Source: Gammaproteobacteria bacterium (GTDB lineage Bacteria; Pseudomonadota; Gammaproteobacteria; Burkholderiales; Thiobacillaceae). From it: 64,000 bases of DNA. Shown here piece after piece: positions 58,393-64,000 of this stretch (its first letter is position 1; every line of letters begins with the position of its first letter). The DNA is taken from the NCBI GenBank assembly GCA_018820765.1, contig JAHJNN010000001.1, positions 62,001 to 126,000 on the forward strand, written 5' to 3'. The position numbers and the translations under genes are program-made. Below the pieces are notes generated by a model. It was not told the DNA's origin. It searched no databases and worked only from the letters and a program-made list of their open reading frames with translations.

Positions 58393-58463
58393 TGCAGCTC
58401 AGCACCGCGCTTCACTTTTCGCCGCTACCGCTGCGAGTTCTACTAGATTTAATTCGACGTCAT

Positions 58464-58485
58464 AACCGGTTTGCAAGCCGGTTTT
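58464..58485 (+). terminator. Hairpin after the HEPN-like gene
   Basis: AACCGG-TTTGCAAG-CCGGTTTT, a short stem with four T residues, about 70 bases after the stop codon. Confidence 0.45.
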
Positions 58486-58591
58486 CACTTAGTGGCGTGT
58501 TCAGCATGGCACTTCAACTCCTTCTCCACCTAAGGTATGAACTCGCCGTGCTTGAGTGAAGCCTTGGCATGACTTTCGCCCTGTAAGTGCA

Positions 58592-59272
58592 TCAGGGCGC
58601 GACCCGAACCATAAATCCCATCACACCAGAAAGAAGCTGCTTGACCTGCTCTGCCGTGTAATGGCCGTATTTACCGTGAGCAGCGTCATTTCTGAGGCCA
58701 AGCCAAGCGGTAATTTGTTTTTGATCAATGGAGGTGTAAACGGATTTCTTTGCGAGTTCAGCATTAAGACGGTCTGCCTTGCGCGGAACAAGCTGTCCGT
58801 CCTTTTCGTCGTTGAGGTCAACGGAGTGCCTGTGGCAGAGTTGACGCAGATGTTCCTCAAGCACTGAACCAATCATGACAGCAGCGGCATCTTTAAAGCC
58901 TTGTTCCAGCAGGTGTTCCGCCATATCAAGAAAGTCAGAGAAGAGCTCCGCGGCAACCAGCCCCTTAACCGTGAAGAGCCATCCGCCGGCAATTTCAGAA
59001 CGAATAGCCCGGAGTATCGAAAGCCCTCGTTCTGCGTCGCCAGCGTATGAGGATTTTGTCCTGTCAAGGAACTGCTTGAAATGGGAGTGATCACTCCCAT
59101 ACACGCGATCAATGAACGACAAGGCCGCAGCGCGGAAACCGGCCATTGGGGCAGACTTGACGTGGGCGAAGGTCTGGCCGCCCAAGCCACCTTGGGTGTA
59201 TCTCGTTGCAAGCACCTGCTCGCCGAGTTCGATGATCTGGTCGATGCGCGTTACGAGATCAGTCAGTGTCAT
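58592..59272 (-). CDS. Hypothetical protein with C-terminal HEPN-like motif
   Basis: 226 aa from ATG 59272; the track frame is longer. The middle is helical (VAAELFSDFLDMAEHLLEQGFKDAAAVMIGSVLEEHLRQLC). Near the C-terminus, WLGLRNDAAHGKYGHYT contains R-x4-H, and the overall arrangement is that of HEPN-domain RNases. It converges on the Ymh-like gene. A role in abortive infection or RNA cleavage is an inference. Confidence 0.7.
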   Translation of the reverse strand: MTLTDLVTRIDQIIELGEQVLATRYTQGGLGGQTFAHVKSAPMAGFRAAALSFIDRVYGSDHSHFKQFLDRTKSSYAGDAERGLSILRAIRSEIAGGWLFTVKGLVAAELFSDFLDMAEHLLEQGFKDAAAVMIGSVLEEHLRQLCHRHSVDLNDEKDGQLVPRKADRLNAELAKKSVYTSIDQKQITAWLGLRNDAAHGKYGHYTAEQVKQLLSGVMGFMVRVAP

Positions 59273-59585
59273 TTGGTGGGTCGATATTGTTGGAAAGCCG
59301 GGTTCATGAATCCTAACAGTACGACGGCGAATATATAAAGGGATAAGACTGTGGATAGGTGGGTCGCCAAGGCACCTGGGAGCGAGAGCCTGTCGTGGGT
59401 AGCTGCCCCGTACTGAGAACGGAAACCGCGCGCCCTGCTGCACCCAGCTGCGCAAGTTCGCCGACGTTGAGGATGAATTTGGCATCCACTTTTCACAAAT
59501 TTTAGGCGAGCGCGGGCCCCGACTGGATGAAACGCTTCATGCGCACCCCAGCCGCTAGTTCAACTAACGGGTTTATGGAATGCGG
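59273..59585. other. Intergenic region without a supported gene
   Basis: Track ORFs here are short and lack ribosome sites. The part near 59273 presumably holds the promoter of the minus-strand HEPN-like gene. A small inverted repeat (GATGAAACGCTTCATGCGC) lies near 59527. I could not find a duplicated tRNA end that would mark an island attachment site. Confidence 0.3.
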
Positions 59586-59693
59586 TTACTTGCGCTTGCG
59601 AGGTTTCTTGAGAAGTTCGACAAGCTTCCAAACCGCACGGATGAAATCCGCGATATCGGTCAGTAGCTCGATGTACGATTTGAAATCGTCCAC
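59586..59693 (-). CDS. Possible 35-aa amphipathic basic peptide
   Basis: A GTG start (59693) has GGAG five bases upstream. The 35-residue product, with core SYIELLTDIADFIRAVWKL, ends in LLKKPRKRK. It reads as one amphipathic or membrane-seeking helix with a basic tail, like small membrane-active peptides. The 155-aa track frame continues upstream through two terminators, so a short gene is more credible. No homologue is recognised. Confidence 0.4.
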   Translation of the reverse strand: MDDFKSYIELLTDIADFIRAVWKLVELLKKPRKRK

Positions 59694-59757
59694 GTGAACT
59701 CCAGCTGAAAAAGAGAACGAGGGGGTGCTGCAAGCGAATGGGCCTCCCAAAAGAAAA

Positions 59758-59774
59758 GCCCGCTCAAGGCGGGC
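59758..59774 (-). terminator. Second terminator hairpin of the sulfur operon
   Basis: On the minus strand, GCCCGCC-TTG-AGCGGGC style hairpin followed by TTTTCTTTT. It lies directly after another hairpin, so the leftward operon has tandem terminators. Confidence 0.7.
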
Positions 59775-59775
59775 A

Positions 59776-59804
59776 ATAAAAAAGCCGCTCGAAGTGAGCG
59801 GCTT
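59776..59804 (-). terminator. Rho-independent terminator of the leftward sulfur operon
   Basis: Minus-strand AAGCCGCTC-ACTTC-GAGCGGCTT hairpin with a following TTTTTTATT tract, about 50 bases after the cytochrome stop codon. It marks the 3' end of the operon that enters from the right. Confidence 0.85.
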
Positions 59805-59851
59805 ACGTTTGTTCAGGGCGCAACTTGCCCCATTGAGATAAATACTACCAG

Positions 59852-60508
59852 CTAATTCAGCCCGTAATACGAAATCAGCGCCCCCAGTTCCAGGTCGCTG
59901 AAGGGATTGCCATAAGCGGTGCTCCCGTTTCCGCGCACACCGATGATGAGGCGTGCAGCAAACTCTTCCCTGGGCATTTTCCTGCTCTGCTCGAACAGGT
60001 TGAGTGCCGGAAGTTTTGCGTCGGCGTTGGACGCATCGTGGCAACCTGCGCATCTCTCGCGATGAATCGCCGCCCCAAGGCGCAATCGCTCCGGTGAAGG
60101 CGTGGCGAGCGACAGGGTGTGAAGATCCAGTGGGTGACGCCGGCTCAGGACAGCCAATTCCCGCTCCAGCGTGCGCCAGTCTTCCTTCGCTAGTGCCGCT
60201 CGCAGCGGCGGGACCGCGGCGGCATCTCCGCCAGCGCGCCGCAACAGTAGCGGCAGGGAGGACAGATCGCCCGTTACCCGGGCGCGCAGCCCCTCCCGCC
60301 TTTGCAAAGTCTCACCCTTGCCTGCAAGCAACCGCACGTCCCCCGACATCACCGCCAATCCGGCGGCCAATCGGCGCGCATCCTCGCCCTGGGCTATGGC
60401 GCCGCCCGAGAGCGTTGCCATGACCAGCCAAACGAGGAAACGATACTTCAGCTTGTTTATTGCAGCTTCACTTTCTGTTCGACGGGGCCGGCCTTGTCCA
60501 TGGTCCAT
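59852..60508 (-). CDS. Exported monoheme cytochrome c ending the sulfur operon
   Basis: Up to 218 aa. A hydrophobic signal (LVWLVMATLSGGAIAQG) is followed by about 100 residues of unknown helical sequence. A class I cytochrome domain then has CAGCH, NLFEQSRKMPREEFAARLIIGVRGNGSTAYGNPFSDLELGALISYYG. The start is unclear: no good ATG/GTG precedes the signal except 60508, which overlaps the rhodanese gene by 52 bases; a non-standard start nearer 60460 is possible. It probably takes electrons from the sulfur chemistry of the operon. Confidence 0.75.
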   Translation of the reverse strand: MDHGQGRPRRTESEAAINKLKYRFLVWLVMATLSGGAIAQGEDARRLAAGLAVMSGDVRLLAGKGETLQRREGLRARVTGDLSSLPLLLRRAGGDAAAVPPLRAALAKEDWRTLERELAVLSRRHPLDLHTLSLATPSPERLRLGAAIHRERCAGCHDASNADAKLPALNLFEQSRKMPREEFAARLIIGVRGNGSTAYGNPFSDLELGALISYYGLN

Positions 60509-61392
60509 TCGACCATCGAGCCGTCATATAGCTTGGTCTTCTTGTTGCCCACCAGTTCGCTGGAGACGAACCAGCCGATGGAAGCCAGGTGGCCGGTATT
60601 GCAGAAGGTGATTTGCTCGCCGCTGACAGGCACCCCGGCAACCTTGTAGAGCTGTTTCAGCGTGGCCGTGGAACGGAACTTGCCGCCGCCATTCTCGGTC
60701 GTCCAGCCAGACGGCAAGTTTTTCGCGCCAGGCAGGGTGCCGTTTTCGGTAGCCTTGGGGTTGCGGTTGATACCGACGTACTGGTCTTCGGGACGGCTGT
60801 CGATCAGCATCACACCTTTGGCCTTGGCTGCCTTCACATCCTCGACGGTGGCGATCAGGCTCTTGTCCAGATGCGCGGTGAAAGTCTTGGGCTCGGCCTT
60901 GGTCATGCCGGTCTGCATGGGGTTGGCCTTGTTCTTGGCCCAGTCGTTCATGCCGCCGTTCAGGATAGAGACGTTATCGTGGCCCAGCACCTTGAATGTC
61001 CAGTAGATGCGGGTTGCCCAGCCCATGTCGAGGTAGGCGTCGCCAGGTGCCACCAGCACGACGTGGGTGTTGTTGTCGATACCGAGACTGCCGATGTGGG
61101 CGACCAGTTTGTCAAGATTGGTCGGCAACATGTCGGGCACCTTGTCGGCGGCGCGCTCCTCGCGCCAGCCCGACTTGCCGAAGTCGCTGTTCACTGCGCC
61201 GGGGATGTGTCCGCGCAGGTAGCCGGTGGCCGGCTGAAGGTCCACGAACACCACGTCAGACTTGCCGATATTGGCTTTTACCCAGGCCGTATCGACCAGC
61301 GGATCGGCGGCCAGCGCCGCTTGCGTTATCCCCAGGAACAGGATGAAAACAGCGGCCAGCAGGCCATTCCAATGTGTCAGTAGCTTTTTCAT
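60457..61392 (-). CDS. Exported tandem-rhodanese sulfurtransferase
   Basis: 311 aa from ATG 61392, which has AAGGAG six bases upstream; the track frame adds 30 residues. A signal peptide (GLLAAVFILFLGITQAALAAD) precedes two rhodanese domains. Domain 1 (about 30-150) lacks the catalytic cysteine (VAPGDAYLDMGW in place of the loop). Domain 2 has it in ITFCNTGHLAS. This is the common plan of thiosulfate/3-mercaptopyruvate sulfurtransferases, here in the periplasm. It likely moves sulfane sulfur. Confidence 0.9.
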   Translation of the reverse strand: MKKLLTHWNGLLAAVFILFLGITQAALAADPLVDTAWVKANIGKSDVVFVDLQPATGYLRGHIPGAVNSDFGKSGWREERAADKVPDMLPTNLDKLVAHIGSLGIDNNTHVVLVAPGDAYLDMGWATRIYWTFKVLGHDNVSILNGGMNDWAKNKANPMQTGMTKAEPKTFTAHLDKSLIATVEDVKAAKAKGVMLIDSRPEDQYVGINRNPKATENGTLPGAKNLPSGWTTENGGGKFRSTATLKQLYKVAGVPVSGEQITFCNTGHLASIGWFVSSELVGNKKTKLYDGSMVEWTMDKAGPVEQKVKLQ

Positions 61393-61403
61393 ATTCATCT
61401 CCT

Positions 61404-61589
61404 TCAGATCGTTATTGAAAGATCGGAGGTCAGGATGGCGGCAACCGCCTTGTCCCATGCCTCGCTCTCCACTTCCTGACACATCAAGTCGATGGATTCG
61501 ACGCTATGCGCCGCCTCCATCCGCCGCAGGGCGGCGATCACGGTCTGAGCGTCAGGGAACAGACCGGTATTCAGTTGTACTATCTTCAT
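61404..61589 (-). CDS. Small hypothetical protein of the sulfur operon
   Basis: 61 aa: MKIVQLNTGLFPDAQTVIAALRRMEAAHSVESIDLMCQEVESE and on. It has a single cysteine (LMCQE) and no signal peptide. It lies between a DsrE-like gene and the rhodanese, with operon-type spacing. It resembles neither TusB/DsrH nor TusA clearly; I leave the function open. Confidence 0.65.
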   Translation of the reverse strand: MKIVQLNTGLFPDAQTVIAALRRMEAAHSVESIDLMCQEVESEAWDKAVAAILTSDLSITI

Positions 61590-61598
61590 GTTGTCTCC

Positions 61599-61889
61599 TC
61601 AAATACTCAGGACGGCATCGGCCGCGCCCAAGGCGTGCGCGAGACCCTCGGCATCCAGAAAAGGAAGCTGATCCGCCATCGCTTCCACGGTGGTTTGCGG
61701 TTCGATGCCGGTCAGTTCCAGCAACTCGGCGTTGGCGGCGTTTTCCGGGGTCTCGGCCACCGGGCCGGTCATGAAAACCAGCGCGACCCGATGACCGAAA
61801 ATAGTCAGACCGGCCGCCACGCGCATGGCCTCGGCGTGGTCGCGCCGCGCCAACACCAGCAACACCTTCTCCTTCCTCGCGTCACTCAC
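61599..61889 (-). CDS. DsrE-like protein lacking cysteine
   Basis: 96 aa. EKVLLVLARRDHAEAMRVAAGLTIFGHRVALVFMTGPV matches the DsrE/DsrF fold (alpha/beta, start of an oligomerising sulfur carrier). It contains no cysteine at all, so it cannot itself carry persulfide; it may be a structural partner of the Cys-containing DsrE-like protein encoded just upstream (61899-62189). Confidence 0.75.
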   Translation of the reverse strand: MSDARKEKVLLVLARRDHAEAMRVAAGLTIFGHRVALVFMTGPVAETPENAANAELLELTGIEPQTTVEAMADQLPFLDAEGLAHALGAADAVLSI

Positions 61890-61898
61890 GTTCGCCTC

Positions 61899-62189
61899 CT
61901 AAAGACTGACTACACGTCGGGCTTCGCCCATCATGGCGCTGTTGACCGTCTGGCTGCCGCGTTCGGCGGGGCATAGCGCCTCGCCACAAAATCGGTGCCA
62001 GGATTCCTCGCACGCCACGGACCGGGCTGCGTGTTCCAGCGCCCTGTTAAGCGCGGGATCCTTCAGTCCCAGGACACCTTCATGGGTGAAGAAAGCACCG
62101 AAGGTGCAGCCGGCCCGCCGGCAACTCTGCACCAAGGGCAACAGGAATTTCCCGCCCTCCGCCGTGCTTACCAGAAATACTATGTCCAT
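61899..62189 (-). CDS. DsrE-family sulfur carrier candidate
   Basis: 96 aa from ATG 62189 (AAAGG upstream); the track frame starts nine codons earlier. MDIVFLVSTAEGGKFLLPLVQSCRRAGCTFGAFFTHEGV has the DsrE fold. There are several cysteines (SCRRAGC, VACEESWHRFCGEALC), one of which may hold persulfide as Cys78 does in DsrE. Cytoplasmic. Confidence 0.8.
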   Translation of the reverse strand: MDIVFLVSTAEGGKFLLPLVQSCRRAGCTFGAFFTHEGVLGLKDPALNRALEHAARSVACEESWHRFCGEALCPAERGSQTVNSAMMGEARRVVSL

Positions 62190-63151
62190 CAATTTTTCCT
62201 TTCGCGCTTCAGCCACCAGCCCGCAGCGAAGGCTGCAAGAACCATCCCCAGCGTGCCCGCCTTCGCCAACCCATCCTGCCGACCCAGTGGAAGCGCTTCA
62301 GCTTTTCGTACGGCAGGCCGCTCCGGGTAGCCTGCCGCATCGACGGGCAGTGCACCGTCCGCAGCCCACTCCCCCCAGCCGGCCAGATAAAGCCGGGCCG
62401 GCACGCCATACCCTGCGGTGAGCAGGGTGAGATAGGCCAGCCCCTCGTAGGCATCATGTCCGTAGGCAACCGGCACGCCTTCGGGCAACAACGGCCGGGT
62501 TTCAGGCGAGGCCAGGCCAGCCCGCAGCGCTAGCCCCGGCAGGCTTGCCGCTCCCGGCAGGTGGCCGCTACGTGGGCTGCGCGCCACTTCGCCCCAATAC
62601 TCAGCCTCTGTGCGCCCATCCAGCACCACGGGAGCGGGGCGCATGGCGCGCAATTCATCGCGCAGCACCACCACCCCATCCCGCATGGCGGCCTGGTACA
62701 CATGTTCGCGCACAAAGCTCCGTTCGCGTCCTGGCCCGGTCTCGATGCCGCTTTCCAATAGTTTTCCCACGGGTTCCGTCAGCACCCGCACGCGGCGCTG
62801 TCCCGCGATATACAGCAGCCCCGCGACGAAGTCCCGCGCCGTGGCATCCTGACCGACCACCAATACCATTTCGTCACCCGCGATTCCGGCCGTACCCAGC
62901 AGCCAAAGCAGGTCGCGTTCGGCAGGCAGCCTGCGTTGCGGGCCGAGGAAATCGTCGGCAGGTAGGCAGATGGCGCCCGCCACGCTGCGTAGTTTGCAGG
63001 CCTCCAGCGGTCGCGTGTCCACCACCACGCTCCCTGCACGAAGCTGCGCGGCAGCGTCGCGCACATAGATGAAATCATCCGTTGCACGGGCTTGCACCCC
63101 CGCGGCCAGAAGGACCACACCGACTCCCGCAATGAAGAGCCGTAGACTCAT
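62189..63151 (-). CDS. Exported tandem rhodanese-like protein without catalytic cysteines, C-terminal membrane anchor
   Basis: 320 aa. Signal peptide, two rhodanese folds and a C-terminal helix (KAGTLGMVLAAFAAGWWLKRERKN). The loops that should carry the nucleophilic cysteine read VVGQDATARDF and YGHDAYEG, so both active sites are dead as judged from sequence. Two other cysteines occur early (EACKLRSVAGAIC). It may bind rather than transfer sulfur species, or scaffold a complex. It lies two bases after the upstream gene. Confidence 0.75.
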   Translation of the reverse strand: MSLRLFIAGVGVVLLAAGVQARATDDFIYVRDAAAQLRAGSVVVDTRPLEACKLRSVAGAICLPADDFLGPQRRLPAERDLLWLLGTAGIAGDEMVLVVGQDATARDFVAGLLYIAGQRRVRVLTEPVGKLLESGIETGPGRERSFVREHVYQAAMRDGVVVLRDELRAMRPAPVVLDGRTEAEYWGEVARSPRSGHLPGAASLPGLALRAGLASPETRPLLPEGVPVAYGHDAYEGLAYLTLLTAGYGVPARLYLAGWGEWAADGALPVDAAGYPERPAVRKAEALPLGRQDGLAKAGTLGMVLAAFAAGWWLKRERKN

Positions 63152-63153
63152 GT

Positions 63154-63432
63154 TCAGCAGCCGCCGAAGCGCTTGGCAGAGCTTGTTGTCGCGCCACCGC
63201 CTGCCGTTGCCGCAATGGGTGGGTTCTCGATGTAATAGCCCATCATGTCCGTTACAGAAACCTTGCCGAAACCTGGCATGTCGATGTCAGGCAAGCTTTC
63301 GGATGGAACCGGCGTTTTCGCCGACGCGATGGACTGGCGCGGCATGGCAGCGAGGTTGAAGCCCGCGACAAGCACCCCCGCAGTGAGGGCCAACGAGACA
63401 GTGCAGAAAACAATGCTCACACGATTTATCAT
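63154..63432 (-). CDS. Exported small protein ending in Gly-Gly-Cys (possible sulfur carrier)
   Basis: 92 aa. An N-terminal signal or anchor helix (VSIVFCTVSLALTAGVLVAGFNL) is followed by a Pro/Ser-rich middle (DIDMPGFGKVSVTDMMGYYIENPP) and a flexible Ala/Gly-rich stretch ending KRFGGC. The C-terminal cysteine on a glycine arm recalls the GGCGG tip of SoxY, which carries sulfur in the periplasm. No SoxY fold is seen, so this is an analogy only. Confidence 0.75.
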   Translation of the reverse strand: MINRVSIVFCTVSLALTAGVLVAGFNLAAMPRQSIASAKTPVPSESLPDIDMPGFGKVSVTDMMGYYIENPPIAATAGGGATTSSAKRFGGC

Positions 63433-63442
63433 GGCGGATCTC

Positions 63443-63535
63443 CTACAGGGGGTCGCCCAGGAGGGCCAGATACATCACGCCGAAGGCAACAAAAAACATG
63501 ATGATCTGCACGATGGTTTCGATGTCCAGGCTCAT
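63443..63535 (-). CDS. 30-residue membrane protein
   Basis: One hydrophobic helix (TIVQIIMFFVAFGVMYLALLGDPL) with the N-terminal MSLDIE outside. It starts in an ATGA overlap with the upstream gene, supporting translation. Below the length threshold of most annotation, it could be a structural subunit of a membrane complex. Confidence 0.65.
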   Translation of the reverse strand: MSLDIETIVQIIMFFVAFGVMYLALLGDPL

Positions 63536-63744
63536 TGGCGGTCTCCGCGATAGTGTCTGACCAGTTGTTCGACCGGAATGGCCTCTCCCGTTATGGGGTT
63601 GACGACCGGCGGCGTAAAGTAGGGCACCCCGTCGCGATTGACCCGCATGCTCTCCGGCGGCATGACGTAGACATAGGCCAGCCCTGCGACGACGATCACT
63701 GCCGACAGGGCGACCAGGAAATGCATCAATAGCTTGGCCACCAT
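63532..63744 (-). CDS. 70-residue membrane protein of the sulfur operon
   Basis: One membrane helix (FLVALSAVIVVAGLAYVYVM) followed by a soluble tail (PYFTPPVVNPITGEAIPVEQLVRHYRGDRQ). No family recognised. Its stop overlaps the start of the 30-aa gene, and it lies three bases after the TusA-like gene, so it is part of the operon. Confidence 0.7.
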   Translation of the reverse strand: MVAKLLMHFLVALSAVIVVAGLAYVYVMPPESMRVNRDGVPYFTPPVVNPITGEAIPVEQLVRHYRGDRQ

Positions 63745-63747
63745 GGC

Positions 63748-63993
63748 TCAGTCCTTTCGGATGTAGACGCGCCAATCCGACGGATCCTTGATAGTCTCCA
63801 GATGGGTCGCGTTGAGCTCGTCGCACATGGGCGGCAGCGCCTCCACCGATGAGGGGTTGTCGAGCATGACCTCGACCACCTCGCCGGAACCCATCTCAGC
63901 CATGGCTTTCTTGGTCATCAACTGCGGACGCGGGCAGGAACACCCCAGACAATCCACGCGCCGGGCGATTTTCACCTTCTGGCCGCTGCTCAA
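63748..63993 (-). CDS. TusA-family sulfur carrier
   Basis: 81 aa from a TTG; the frame stays open to the window edge, so the true start may lie outside. VDCLGCSCPRPQLMTKKAMAEMGSGEVVEVMLDNPSSVEALPPMCDEL is TusA-like with the C-P-x-P cysteine that carries persulfide. It is cytoplasmic and is first of the visible operon genes, so it is a likely entry or exit point for sulfur. Confidence 0.88.
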   Translation of the reverse strand: MSSGQKVKIARRVDCLGCSCPRPQLMTKKAMAEMGSGEVVEVMLDNPSSVEALPPMCDELNATHLETIKDPSDWRVYIRKD

Positions 63994-64000
63994 GGTCGCT

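Noticed and set aside
58377-58559. 60-aa ORF after the Ymh-like gene
   Set aside because: Overlaps the stop of the upstream gene and the terminator hairpin, no recognisable domain.
57419-59585. Integrated element with direct repeat of the tRNA-Arg 3' end
   Set aside because: I looked for a second copy of TTCGGGGCGCCA downstream and did not find one, and there is no integrase, so island boundaries are not proven.

Overview
The window is a GC-rich, gene-dense chromosomal segment. Its content points to a chemolithotrophic, sulfur-oxidising betaproteobacterium, and Thiobacillus or a near relative is my best guess. The reasons are a fused SoxXA cytochrome, flavocytochrome c sulfide dehydrogenase (fccAB), a SulP anion transporter beside two small c-type cytochromes, an operon of TusA, DsrE and rhodanese proteins, a CcoI-type copper ATPase, and betaproteobacterial housekeeping genes. 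The assignment is an inference from gene content; no marker rRNA gene is present.

Layout. 1-2.6 kb: 3' part of ccoI and the N-end-rule transferases aat and bpt. 2.6-6.2 kb: soxXA, a lipoprotein metalloprotease, thyA and folA. 6.2-7.3 kb: a REP-associated tyrosine transposase with three REP hairpins. 7.4-10.4 kb: yjdM, a coiled-coil protein, a universal stress protein and fccAB. 10.6-16 kb: hemH, hrcA, nadK, recN and a secreted nuclease. 16-18.7 kb: SulP transporter and two cytochromes. 18.9-27.2 kb: two secreted proteins (one FmdE-like), a histone-deacetylase-like enzyme, a Pat-type acyl-CoA synthetase/acetyltransferase, an HDOD-REC-GGDEF protein and DUF1841. 27.3-33.5 kb: nth and a complete rnfABCDGE operon.

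33.6-47.8 kb is a complete type I-C CRISPR-Cas locus. It has 51 repeats (one degenerate) and 50 spacers. The array is transcribed leftward from a leader next to cas2. The cas order is cas3-cas5-cas8c-cas7-cas4-cas1-cas2, preceded by a WYL regulator. A protein toxin-antitoxin pair sits in opposite orientation between the interference genes and cas4-cas1-cas2, and a second pair lies just upstream of the regulator. Two neighbouring spacers differ only at third-codon positions, so they come from the same site in two related invader genes.

47.9-57.4 kb is housekeeping: a cache-domain protein, a HAD phosphatase, UPF0149, a membrane permease, hrpA, a CDP-alcohol phosphatidyltransferase, a GGDEF protein and a peroxiredoxin. 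tRNA-Arg(CCT) follows at 57.4 kb. Behind it is a compositionally different patch with two convergent genes carrying HEPN-like Rx4H motifs. The right end (59.8-64 kb) is a leftward operon of sulfur-handling genes: TusA, two tiny membrane proteins, a secreted protein ending in Gly-Gly-Cys, a double rhodanese lacking both catalytic cysteines, two DsrE-like proteins, an unknown 61-aa protein, an active-type rhodanese and a cytochrome c. I consider this operon the best candidate for an undescribed system.

Large imperfect palindromes recur at gene starts (hrcA/nadK, recN, the hrpA-phosphatidyltransferase gap, rnfA/rnfB). A second, C-rich dispersed repeat occurs three times, once in frame inside hrpA.
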